Shown: positions 1-6,022 of the stretch, in pieces
Position numbering within the stretch: the stretch's first letter is position 1
Layout: each line of letters starts with the position of its first letter
DNA from: Patescibacteria group bacterium AH-259-L07
GTDB taxonomy: Bacteria; Patescibacteriota; Patescibacteriia; UBA2591; UBA6264
Direction of reading: 5' to 3'
DNA length: 6,806 bases
Assembly (NCBI GenBank): GCA_027718005.1
Contig: JALLOP010000078.1
Span: forward strand, 1 to 6,806
Made by a program: the position numbers and the translations under genes
Notes under the pieces: model-generated
Told to the model about the DNA's origin: nothing
What the model saw: only the letters and a program-made list of their open reading frames with translations
Databases searched by the model: none

Positions 1-40
1 TAATCTTAAAACACTAGAAGTCTATGCCACTTCAAAAGAA

Positions 41-931
41 GTGCCGCAATTAGCTGTGGGTTCAAAACAAAAAGAGCTCATGATCTATAAATTTAAAAAC
101 CCTGTCCTTTTAACTGATAATGCGCGTATTGCAAGATTACCAGCACTCAAAAGAGATGCGGTAATAAAGCTGTATGAGTTTCCGGATCGAACAGTTGAGT
201 ATGACGGCGTGAGTATTCATTGGTCGCCAATTCTCTATCCTGGAGTTTGGGCGCCAAGCATTGATACCATTATATTTGCAAACGCGATTCGTAACCATTT
301 AATAAAAACCAGGGATTTAAAAAAGATACGGAGCTTTTTAGAAATAGGGACGGGCAGCGGTTTTTTGAGCAAATACCTTTTGGCCAAAAAGAAATCATTG
401 GGCAATGAAATGAGATTGGCCCATTTAACAGATATTAATAAGGATGCTATAAAATCTGCACTCGATAATATTGCTAGTATAGGAGGGAGTACTCTTATAT
501 ACTATACACATACGCAGAAAAATGCTCGCTTGAGTGTTTCAGCGCAGTATGATTTGGTCATTGCTAACCCTCCCTATATTCCCCGCTCAAAAGCACACAA
601 AAATAATCCCTACGAGGGTCTATTCTTATATGAAGAGATTATAAGAAACGCAAACAAGCTTTTTCATGCGGAGAGCATTTTTATGACAAATCTTTCGAGC
701 CTTAGTAAATCGTTTATTAAACCGCGCCTGGAAAACGTTTTCAACCTTAAGACTATAACAAAGTCGCGTATACCTTTAAAAATTCCTGCGATAACAGCTG
801 GACTTTCAAAGGAGAGCAGAGACTGGATACGCTATCTTAAATCAAAAAATATTTTAGAAGAAGACAAAAGCGAGCGTTCTGGCTATCGGTACTGGCATAC
901 TATAGAGATAGTAGCAGGAAAAAAAAGATAG
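41..931 (+). CDS. HemK/PrmC-type class I SAM-dependent methyltransferase, possibly 5'-partial
   Basis: Predicted S-adenosylmethionine-dependent methyltransferase. Numbering from the GTG at 41, motif I is EIGTGSG at residues 101-107, an acidic residue at the end of strand 2 is Asp131, and motif IV is DLVIANPPYIP with NPPY at 176-179. NPPY methyltransferases modify a glutamine side-chain amide (release factors, ribosomal proteins) or the exocyclic amine of adenine or guanine; the target here cannot be told. The stretch just before motif I (YPGVWAPSIDT, about 66-76) resembles the 'P..DT' segment of HemK2/Mtq2-like enzymes. The PrmC N-terminal helical domain is not evident. The C-terminal third (about 220-296) is basic and unassigned. 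The start is uncertain. The GTG at 41 has no SD sequence, an in-frame ATG lies at 80, and the frame is open back to base 2, so the true start may be outside the window. Methyltransferase class is secure; substrate is unknown. Confidence 0.8.
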   Translation: MPQLAVGSKQKELMIYKFKNPVLLTDNARIARLPALKRDAVIKLYEFPDRTVEYDGVSIHWSPILYPGVWAPSIDTIIFANAIRNHLIKTRDLKKIRSFLEIGTGSGFLSKYLLAKKKSLGNEMRLAHLTDINKDAIKSALDNIASIGGSTLIYYTHTQKNARLSVSAQYDLVIANPPYIPRSKAHKNNPYEGLFLYEEIIRNANKLFHAESIFMTNLSSLSKSFIKPRLENVFNLKTITKSRIPLKIPAITAGLSKESRDWIRYLKSKNILEEDKSERSGYRYWHTIEIVAGKKR

Positions 932-934
932 TCC

Positions 935-965
935 CTGTTAGATAATTGCTAAGCAAACGTAACAG
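935..965 (+). other. weak imperfect hairpin downstream of the methyltransferase gene
   Basis: CTGTTA (935-940) is complementary to TAACAG (960-965). Inside it, TTGC (946-949) pairs with GCAA (953-956) around a TAA loop. It lies just after the methyltransferase stop codon and before the pncA promoter. It has no U-tract and a low-GC stem, so it is at best a weak terminator or processing site, and it may be chance. Confidence 0.25.
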
Positions 966-973
966 AGTAAAAG

Positions 974-982
974 TTATCCACA
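974..982 (+). other. perfect match to the DnaA-box consensus TTATCCACA
   Basis: The nine bases TTATCCACA equal the strong DnaA box of well-studied bacteria. The match begins 18 bases upstream of the -35 hexamer of the pncA promoter. No second perfect box or replication gene is visible nearby, so this is not evidence of an origin. It could be a DnaA-responsive promoter element, a titration site or coincidence. Confidence 0.35.
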
Positions 983-991
983 GGTTTGGCA

Positions 992-1019
992 TTGACAAAA
1001 TATATATAAGTGTAATAAT
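992..1019 (+). promoter_or_regulatory. sigma-70-type promoter of the pncA-pncB operon
   Basis: A perfect -35 TTGACA (992-997) is followed after 16 bases by AATAAT (1014-1019), which matches the -10 consensus at five of six positions. The spacer is an alternating AT tract. Transcription would start near 1025-1027, giving a 5' leader of about 50 bases before the pncA ATG. The -10 box can be shifted by one or two bases (TAATAA at 1013 or TAATAG at 1016), so its exact register is uncertain. Confidence 0.7.
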
Positions 1020-1037
1020 AGTGTATAGGATACACTA
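1019..1037. promoter_or_regulatory. 19-base palindrome, candidate operator for the NAD-salvage operon
   Basis: TAGTGTAT (1019-1026) and ATACACTA (1030-1037) are perfect inverted 8-base arms around AGG. The palindrome starts at the last base of the -10 box and covers the predicted transcription start, the classic place for a repressor. The half-site AGTGTA also occurs as a direct copy at 1009-1014. Half-sites therefore begin at 1009, 1020 and 1031 (the last inverted), exactly 11 bases or one helical turn apart. NAD salvage genes in other bacteria are controlled by repressors such as NrtR or NiaR at palindromic sites. Which family would bind here is not known, and no regulator gene lies in this window. 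A hairpin in the 5' leader is the alternative reading. Confidence 0.5.
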
Positions 1038-1064
1038 AGTATGGGTATCCAGAACCTTGAAACA

Positions 1065-1075
1065 TAAGGAGGTGA
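1065..1075 (+). promoter_or_regulatory. near-perfect Shine-Dalgarno sequence that fixes the pncA start
   Basis: TAAGGAGGTGA is complementary to the anti-SD end of 16S rRNA over its full length and sits directly before the ATG at 1078 at good spacing. It rules out the upstream in-frame TTG at 1057, which lies before the SD. It is the only strong SD in the window, which suggests that pncA is translated more efficiently than its neighbours. Confidence 0.85.
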
Positions 1076-1077
1076 AC

Positions 1078-1668
1078 ATGAATAAAAAAGCCCTAATCAT
1101 TGTTGACGTCCAGAACGACTTTTGCCCAGGCGGTTCCTTACCAGTACCGCAGGGCAACGAAGTAGTGGGGCCATTAAACAGAATGGTTGAGTATGCCAAA
1201 AGTCATGGCTGGCTTATTGTTGCATCTCGAGATTGGCATCCTGCGGTTACCAGTCACTTTGAAACGTACGGCGGCATGTGGCCTGTTCACTGTGTTCTAG
1301 ACACCAAAGGAGCAGAATTTCATAGAGATCTTGAGGTAGACGATGTGACGATTGTTTCTAAAGCAACTGAGCCTGATGAAGACGGCTATTCTGCGTTTGA
1401 TGGCCATACTAAAGATGGCCAGGCGTTGGGGACATTTCTCAAGTCTCACGGTGTTGAAGAGCTCTATGTTGGTGGATTAGCTACTGATTATTGCGTCAAG
1501 GCAACTGCGCTTGATTCAGTAAAGTATGGGTTTCGGACATTTCTTTTATCTGATGCAATTCGTGGCGTTGATAGAGAGTCAGGAGACAGCGATCATGCTA
1601 TTGGTGAGATGAAACAGGCTGGTGTTTCCGTTATAACAACTCGAGAGGTATGGCATGGAAAAACATAA
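1078..1668 (+). CDS. pncA: nicotinamidase (isochorismatase-like hydrolase)
   Basis: Hydrolyses nicotinamide to nicotinate and ammonia, the first step of deamidating NAD salvage in the cytoplasm. The 196-residue protein fits the family's usual size. The cysteine-hydrolase triad is visible: Asp10 in IIVDVQNDFCPGGSL, Lys95 in VSKAT and Cys139 in GLATDYCVKATALD. The family's metal ligands are Asp52 and His54 (RDWHP) and His71 (MWPVHC). The DVQNDF, GG..WPVHC and ATDYCV blocks are characteristic of PncA rather than of isochorismatases in general. The start at 1078 is chosen because a near-perfect SD precedes it. It is the first gene of the operon and overlaps pncB by 14 bases, whose product uses nicotinate. 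A promoter with an overlapping palindrome lies upstream, so repression according to NAD status is plausible. Confidence 0.95.
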   Translation: MNKKALIIVDVQNDFCPGGSLPVPQGNEVVGPLNRMVEYAKSHGWLIVASRDWHPAVTSHFETYGGMWPVHCVLDTKGAEFHRDLEVDDVTIVSKATEPDEDGYSAFDGHTKDGQALGTFLKSHGVEELYVGGLATDYCVKATALDSVKYGFRTFLLSDAIRGVDRESGDSDHAIGEMKQAGVSVITTREVWHGKT

Positions 1669-2890
1669 AAAACGCCTCCCGCTCGAGACGTTTGACATTC
1701 CTGTTCAGAAAATTAGACGAGCATATTACACTGCAGTTTATTTTTGGCGGGAAAAACAGATCTTAGAAGACCTTAATTACGCAAAGCAGGTCGTGATGCA
1801 AGTGTTTCAGAAAAACAATGCGGTACTCTGCGGCACTGATGAAGCAATTGCGATTCTCAAGCGCTGCAGCGGTACCTATAAAGACAAAGATAAGGCATAT
1901 AAGCTGTTTGATCAGTATGTAAGACAAGAAAGAACCATTCGTAGGTTAGACACTAAGCAAGACTACAAAAGACTTAAGCGCGCATTGAAAGAATGGATTA
2001 ATTTAGAAATTGAGCTTGATAGTCTATGGGAAGATAGGTCATCAGAGGTAACCATTACTTCACTCTATGACGGTGATCGTATTAAACCGTGGGAGACTGT
2101 AATGACCATTGAGAGATTACCTCAACATTTTGCTCATCTCGAGCCGGCATATCTTGGAATTTTAGCACGCCGTACGTTAGTTGCGACAAACGTTGCTAAC
2201 GTGGTAGAAGCAGTTCAAGGAAAACCAGTTCTATTTTTTGCTGATAGATTTGATCATTATGCAAATCAGACCGGTGATGGTTATGCAGCAACGATGAGCG
2301 GTGCCTCAGGCGTTGCTACTGACGCTATGGGCGAATGGTGGGGCAAGGAAGGATCTGGTACGATACCGCATGCGCTTATTGCCTGCTTTGGAGGTGATAC
2401 TGCAGAAGCAACCGTAGCGTTTGCCAGGATGTATCCAGGTGTGCCCTGTATTTCACTGGTTGATTTCCATAACGATAGTGTTGCCACTGCTGTGGAAGTT
2501 GCTGATCGGTTTAAGGCAGAAGGATTAAAGCTGTGGGGAGTGAGACTCGATACATCGGGGACAATGGTTGATCAATCGCTTATTCGCAATAACCAGATGG
2601 GCGCAGAACGTCCAACCGGAGTGAATGCAATTCTTGTCAACAATGTTCGTAAGGGCCTTGATAATCACGGTCATGATGGAGTAAAAATTGTAGTCTCCGG
2701 CGGCTTTAATGCAGAAAAGATTGAATTGTTTGAGAAGCATAAGGTCCCGGTTGATGCCTATGGTATAGGAAGTTCGCTATTAAAGGGTAATTATGATTTT
2801 ACTGCTGATATTGTTATGGTAGACGGTAAGCCATGCGCCAAAGTTGGGCGCGTATACCGTCCAAATTCAAGACTTATAAAGGTGGAGTAA
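1655..2890 (+). CDS. pncB: nicotinate phosphoribosyltransferase
   Basis: Converts nicotinate and PRPP, with ATP, to nicotinate mononucleotide, the committed step after PncA. The 411-residue protein resembles the archaeal-type NAPRTase family with a type II PRTase barrel. Visible blocks are VVMQVFQKNNAVLCGTDEA (46-64), YDGD..KPWE (138-147), the HxxANQTGDGYAA region (201-212), SGTIPHALIA (234-243), SLVDFHND (267-274), GVRLDTSGT (295-303), IVVSGGFNAEKI (345-356) and the phosphate-binding end DAYGIGSSL (367-375). Residues about 71-130 form a charged, probably helical segment (many Lys, Arg, Glu, Asp) between two conserved blocks, apparently an insertion relative to compact homologues. The ATG lies inside the 3' end of pncA with GAGAGG at 1643-1648 as a fair SD, so translation is probably coupled. 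The gene ends in the loop of an intrinsic terminator. Confidence 0.92.
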   Translation: MEKHKKRLPLETFDIPVQKIRRAYYTAVYFWREKQILEDLNYAKQVVMQVFQKNNAVLCGTDEAIAILKRCSGTYKDKDKAYKLFDQYVRQERTIRRLDTKQDYKRLKRALKEWINLEIELDSLWEDRSSEVTITSLYDGDRIKPWETVMTIERLPQHFAHLEPAYLGILARRTLVATNVANVVEAVQGKPVLFFADRFDHYANQTGDGYAATMSGASGVATDAMGEWWGKEGSGTIPHALIACFGGDTAEATVAFARMYPGVPCISLVDFHNDSVATAVEVADRFKAEGLKLWGVRLDTSGTMVDQSLIRNNQMGAERPTGVNAILVNNVRKGLDNHGHDGVKIVVSGGFNAEKIELFEKHKVPVDAYGIGSSLLKGNYDFTADIVMVDGKPCAKVGRVYRPNSRLIKVE

Positions 2891-2901
2891 CTCCACCTTT
2901 T
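2878..2901 (+). terminator. intrinsic terminator whose loop is the pncB stop codon
   Basis: AAAGGTGGAG (2878-2887) and CTCCACCTTT (2891-2900) form a perfect 10-base-pair stem around the trinucleotide TAA, which is the pncB stop codon. The 3' arm runs into T residues (2898-2901) and, after GA, four more T. The last pncB codons therefore encode the 5' arm. It would end the pncAB transcript and separate it from the next gene. The A/T ends of the stem make it partly usable in the other direction too. Confidence 0.8.
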
Positions 2902-2929
2902 GATTTTAATAAGTTTAGCACTTTTGCTT

Positions 2930-3790
2930 ATGAGAAATATACAACTTTTTAAGACTAAACAAGAATACGAAAATTTCGTATTCAATGAGATATTTAAAGA
3001 AAAGCTGATTGTGCAGCATTTGTTTTATCGTAATCTTATTCAATTTGTTATTGATGCGCGAGCGCCAATTTTTTACCATCAAAGTGATAAATCTGAGCAT
3101 GCCAATTTTTCTACTTATTATAATTTTGAGCTTACGCGCGATACCTATACCAGCCCAACCCTTCAGAGCATGTATTTTCTCCACGATTTTACTCATATGC
3201 TGTTTTACTATCCCTATGATATGTCCTCAGTAACGCAGGAAGAATTCGATGACGCGGTTATTATGGGAGAGTATGCAGCATCAAACGAAACAGAGATTTT
3301 CATTCATTACAGAATTCCAGAGATACGGAAGAGAATCTTTCAGAATAAAAAAATTTTTTTTGATATATTGAAAGAGCGAGGGATTCCGCGACCAACAGTC
3401 CAGGCACTCTTCAAGTTGAGGAGATTGATTATTGAAACAGATATATTAGATTCTCTTTTCTTTCACAGACCAGACGATAAACCTATTTTGGCAACCTTTA
3501 AGAGCTATCGAGGAAATAAAGCATGGTGTAAACAGCGTTATAATCAATCTCTAAAAATAAAAAATCCAACAGAGTATTTTTATAAATTTCTCACTCCTGC
3601 AAATTATGAGCGAGTTATTACGAGCTACAACAGTTATACCAGCCAGGAAGATTATGAGCGGACGATCTTGATGAATATGCGGCTTTTCTTTGCCGTACTC
3701 GGCCTGAAAAATCCACCGATATCATTTGAAGAATGTTTTGAAAAGGTTATGCTACTTGAAGGAAAGGCTATGTTTAAAAATAGCGGGTGA
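2930..3790 (+). CDS. uncharacterised protein with HDxxH motif, possible metal-dependent enzyme
   Basis: I do not recognise this 286-residue protein with certainty. It lacks a signal peptide and clear membrane segments and looks mainly helical, rich in Phe, Tyr and charged residues. The most striking feature is FLHDFTHMLFYYP with His85, Asp86 and His89, followed by GEYAASNETE with Glu114, Ser118, Asn119, Glu120 and Glu122. His/Asp/Glu clusters on successive helices are typical of metal sites. The HDxxH...GE pattern recalls COQ4-like proteins (HDxxHx11E), but the spacing to the nearest GE is 24 rather than 11, so the resemblance is only suggestive. A heme-oxygenase-like di-iron fold is another possibility. 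The start is the ATG at 2930. An in-frame TTG at 2900 lies in the upstream terminator, and neither start has an SD. Its stop is TGA. The aminotransferase-like gene follows after 23 bases, so the two are probably cotranscribed. No good promoter is visible in the short gap upstream. Confidence 0.7.
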   Translation: MRNIQLFKTKQEYENFVFNEIFKEKLIVQHLFYRNLIQFVIDARAPIFYHQSDKSEHANFSTYYNFELTRDTYTSPTLQSMYFLHDFTHMLFYYPYDMSSVTQEEFDDAVIMGEYAASNETEIFIHYRIPEIRKRIFQNKKIFFDILKERGIPRPTVQALFKLRRLIIETDILDSLFFHRPDDKPILATFKSYRGNKAWCKQRYNQSLKIKNPTEYFYKFLTPANYERVITSYNSYTSQEDYERTILMNMRLFFAVLGLKNPPISFEECFEKVMLLEGKAMFKNSG

Positions 3791-3813
3791 CTTACTAATA
3801 GCACTTAAAATCT

Positions 3814-4839
3814 ATGAATATGAAAAAACTTCGCGCACTCAAAGCAGTTTATAGTTACTTTTTCCCAGAAGTACGACCTCTTATCCATCTCGGAGACAAA
3901 ATCTCTGATGAATTATTTCTTACTTCAACCTCGCAAAAAAAAGCAAGTACATTGCTTAAACGCTTATCGTTTAAAAAGCCGCTCGAAGTACCTGCTACGC
4001 CCGAGGGTAACATAGATTTGGATATGATCCATGTTCCGATAATCGCTCGTATTGTAGATGCATATACCCCGTATATCCCTGCGTTGAAAGATTTTTCTCA
4101 TACGTATCCAACAGCTGGTTCAAGCCCGGGAATATTTCATTTACTTGCTTTGCTCAAAACCAAGGGCATAGATTCCATCTATGTTTTAGAAGGAGAGTAT
4201 GAGGGATATAAAGAGTATGGCAAGACCCTTGGCGTAAAGGTAGTTGAAATAAATCCTGATATAACGGATATTGGAGAACTGAAGTCAGGGTTTTGGTTCA
4301 TCTCAAATCCATCTGCGCGCGATGGAAATATAATACCGAATGAATTTATCACCAGTTTATGTAATGCAGGGCATACAATTATATTAGATTTTGCCTATGT
4401 TGGATCAACACGGCCCTATACCTTTGACGTGAGTCATGAAAATATTTTTGCCATTGTTATGTCTTTTTCTAAGCCTTATGGCGTTTTTAGATTCAGGATA
4501 GGAGGCTTTGCGTTTAGCAGAAAGCCAATTCCTTCGCTCTATGGAAATAAATGGTTTAAAGATATAGGTCGGCTTCTAATTGCGCTAAAGATTGTTGAGG
4601 AGCTTTCTCCTGGAGTGCTATATACAAAATATAGACTGATCCAGGAAAAAATTATACAGGAGATAAACAAAGATTTCGGCCTAGGTTTGCGGGCGAGTGA
4701 TGCACTGCTTTTGGGATATTTGATTCAAGATGATATCATAAAATACCCTAAATCGCTCCTTGACATGATACGCCCTTTTAAACGGGGTGGGGGATACAGA
4801 TTTTGTCTTACTCCATACTTTGAAGAATACGAATTCTGA
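3814..4839 (+). CDS. PLP-dependent aminotransferase-fold protein (fold type I), short form
   Basis: The 341-residue protein carries the landmarks of class I/II aminotransferases. These are a cofactor-phosphate loop AGSSPGIFHLLA (101-112), the SNPSARDGN block (164-172) with Asn165-Pro166, Asp192 and Tyr195 in ILDFAYVGS, the Schiff-base lysine Lys220 in MSFSKPYG, Arg228 in RFRIGG, and a C-terminal Arg329 in YRFCLTPYF where aminotransferases bind the substrate carboxylate. All residues needed for PLP chemistry appear present, so it is likely active. The substrate cannot be predicted. It is shorter than the usual 380-400 residues, with a reduced C-terminal domain, while the unusual first 70 residues match nothing I recognise. 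ATGs at 3814 and 3820 are both possible starts; neither has an SD. It lies 23 bases after the HDxxH gene and 73 bases before a hydroxyacid dehydrogenase, which suggests amino/keto/hydroxy-acid metabolism. Confidence 0.78.
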   Translation: MNMKKLRALKAVYSYFFPEVRPLIHLGDKISDELFLTSTSQKKASTLLKRLSFKKPLEVPATPEGNIDLDMIHVPIIARIVDAYTPYIPALKDFSHTYPTAGSSPGIFHLLALLKTKGIDSIYVLEGEYEGYKEYGKTLGVKVVEINPDITDIGELKSGFWFISNPSARDGNIIPNEFITSLCNAGHTIILDFAYVGSTRPYTFDVSHENIFAIVMSFSKPYGVFRFRIGGFAFSRKPIPSLYGNKWFKDIGRLLIALKIVEELSPGVLYTKYRLIQEKIIQEINKDFGLGLRASDALLLGYLIQDDIIKYPKSLLDMIRPFKRGGGYRFCLTPYFEEYEF

Positions 4840-4877
4840 TAAACCAAAAAGCATTTTGCGTTAGGTATAGATGCTGA

Positions 4878-4906
4878 TTGCAGTGAAGTACAAAATGTGA
4901 TATTAT
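4878..4906 (+). promoter_or_regulatory. promoter predicted to give a leaderless dehydrogenase mRNA
   Basis: TTGCAG (4878-4883) and TATTAT (4901-4906) are 17 bases apart, and TGA directly before the -10 hexamer makes an extended -10 (TGATATTAT). A start six or seven bases after the -10 falls at about 4912-4913, exactly the ATG of the dehydrogenase gene. No SD-like sequence precedes that ATG, which agrees with leaderless translation. Confidence 0.55.
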
Positions 4907-4912
4907 TAACCT

Positions 4913-5884
4913 ATGCCCGATAAAACAACATTTTCCAACGTATTACTGGTATCAGTGCCGTCATCTGATAAAGATTTTGTTAAAGGATTGTTTCCTGGCG
5001 AATACATTGAAGCATCTCCACTCTCTCGTACGCTTGCACGTAAATATCAAGATATTAGCATTTTATCAGTATCATTTCAGGATTCGGTTTCAAAAGAAAC
5101 GCTTAAAGTGTTTTCCAGCTTAAAAGCGGTTATTACACGATCAGACGGTTATGACCATTTGCCTCTGGATTGGATGAAAGCACATGCCATAGCAGGATAT
5201 TTTTTAGGGGATTACTCTGTTGAAGGAGTTTCAGAATTTACCACTGGTCTCATTATTTCTCTGCTGCGTCGAATTCCTGAAGGAAATGCAGTTACTAAAA
5301 AACTAAGATGGGATCGTTCGCATCTTGTAAACCAATCACTAAAAGGGACAACCATAGGTGTATTAGGAACAGGAAGGATTGGGGCAGCAGTTGTTCGCCT
5401 GCTTTTGGCTTTAGGCGCAAATGTTATTGGCTATGATATTATACAAAATAAAGCACTGGAAAAGTTAAAGCGGTTTCAATATATTAATAAGTTTCAATCC
5501 TTTTTATCGCAATCTCAGGTATTAACAACCCATGTTCCACTGACTAATAAAACAAAAGGCATGATAGGCAAAAAAGAGATAAAACTTTTGCCGCAAGGCG
5601 CGTATATAGTTAATACGGCACGCGGTGAAATTATTGATCAAGCTGCCGTTGAGGAGACTTTACAATCAGGACATTTGGCAGGATATGGAGCAGATGTACT
5701 CCCATGCGAACCTCATCCGCCAGATTTAAAACGGTTTAAAAATTTTAATAATGTTATCCTCACCCCCCACCTTGCTGCATATAATAAAGACAGTATTTAT
5801 AAGCGTTATGAATATACTGCCAAAACTATCCGCGCAATTTTAGATCACAAACAAAAAACAATACAATCCCTTAGGGTTGTATAA
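4913..5884 (+). CDS. D-isomer-specific 2-hydroxyacid dehydrogenase, NAD-dependent
   Basis: Predicted cytosolic oxidoreductase interconverting a 2-keto acid and its D-2-hydroxy acid with NAD(H). The 323-residue length is normal for the family. The catalytic domain comes first (1-100, with TRSDGYDHLPL at 75-85), then VEGVSEFTTGLIISLLRR (103-120) on the linking helix. The Rossmann domain has GTGRIG (152-157) and Asp175 ending strand 2, which favours NAD over NADP. The catalytic residues are Arg237 in NTARGEIID, Glu266 in ADVLPCEP and His286 in LTPHLAAY. All are intact, so activity is likely. Substrate specificity (lactate, glycerate, phosphonate or other) cannot be read from these motifs. It has its own extended -10 promoter, with the start codon at or next to the predicted transcription start. 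It faces the convergent minus-strand gene across a hairpin-rich repeat. The adjacent aminotransferase-like gene could supply a 2-keto acid, but this is inference. Confidence 0.9.
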   Translation: MPDKTTFSNVLLVSVPSSDKDFVKGLFPGEYIEASPLSRTLARKYQDISILSVSFQDSVSKETLKVFSSLKAVITRSDGYDHLPLDWMKAHAIAGYFLGDYSVEGVSEFTTGLIISLLRRIPEGNAVTKKLRWDRSHLVNQSLKGTTIGVLGTGRIGAAVVRLLLALGANVIGYDIIQNKALEKLKRFQYINKFQSFLSQSQVLTTHVPLTNKTKGMIGKKEIKLLPQGAYIVNTARGEIIDQAAVEETLQSGHLAGYGADVLPCEPHPPDLKRFKNFNNVILTPHLAAYNKDSIYKRYEYTAKTIRAILDHKQKTIQSLRVV

Positions 5885-5892
5885 CTTTTTCT

Positions 5893-5969
5893 TGTCATTG
5901 CGAGGAGCGAGCGACGAAGCAATCTCATCGTTGGGGATTGCTTCGGGACTTACGTCCCTCGCAATGACA
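5893..5969. repeat. palindromic intergenic repeat (hairpin A), REP/MITE-like
   Basis: The outer arms TGTCATTGCGAGG (5893-5905) and CCTCGCAATGACA (5957-5969) are perfect complements over 13 bases. The inner arms CGAAGCAATC (5915-5924) and GATTGCTTCG (5936-5945) are perfect over 10 bases around an 11-base loop. The segments between the arms do not pair well. Sequences of this 'CATTGCGAGG...GAAGCAATC' type recur as dispersed palindromes in many bacterial genomes. No transposase or target duplication is visible. The GC content is clearly higher than that of the flanking genes. Confidence 0.7.
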
Positions 5970-5981
5970 TCAAAGATGTCA
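5965..5981. repeat. short perfect hairpin B overlapping hairpin A
   Basis: TGACATC (5965-5971) and GATGTCA (5975-5981) are perfect complements around AAA. Its left arm shares TGACA with the right outer arm of hairpin A, so A and B cannot both be fully formed in one strand. No U-tract follows. Confidence 0.55.
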
Positions 5982-5991
5982 CTTCAAGGTT

Positions 5992-6022
5992 CCCGCCTAA
6001 ATTTCGAAGAAACTTTGGCGGG
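5992..6022. repeat. imperfect hairpin C between convergent genes
   Basis: CCCGCCTAAATTTC (5992-6005) pairs with GAAACTTTGGCGGG (6009-6022) at 12 of 14 positions around a GAA loop. It is followed by CTGCG-AG-CGCAG (6026-6037) and another GCAG (6041-6044), close to the end of the minus-strand gene. It could serve as a two-way terminator for the convergent genes, although a clear U-tract is lacking, or it may be a second dispersed repeat. Confidence 0.5.

Noticed and set aside
1057..1077. Upstream TTG start adding seven residues to PncA
   Set aside because: The near-perfect SD lies after this codon and is placed correctly for the ATG at 1078, where the conserved protein begins.
2900..2929. Upstream TTG start adding ten hydrophobic residues to the HDxxH protein, resembling a short signal
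   Set aside because: The codon overlaps the T-run of the pncB terminator, the added segment is too short for a signal peptide, and it has no SD.
2281..2985. Three minus-strand open frames opposite pncB and its terminator
   Set aside because: They lie antisense to a well-conserved gene with recognisable motifs and show no protein family features of their own.
2915..3233. Short open frames on both strands inside the HDxxH gene
   Set aside because: They are short shadows of the longer 286-residue frame, without an SD or a conserved motif.
3788..4839. TGA recoded as glycine or tryptophan, as in some candidate phyla
   Set aside because: TGA ends the HDxxH gene and the aminotransferase-like gene at sensible lengths, and no conserved gene contains an in-frame TGA.
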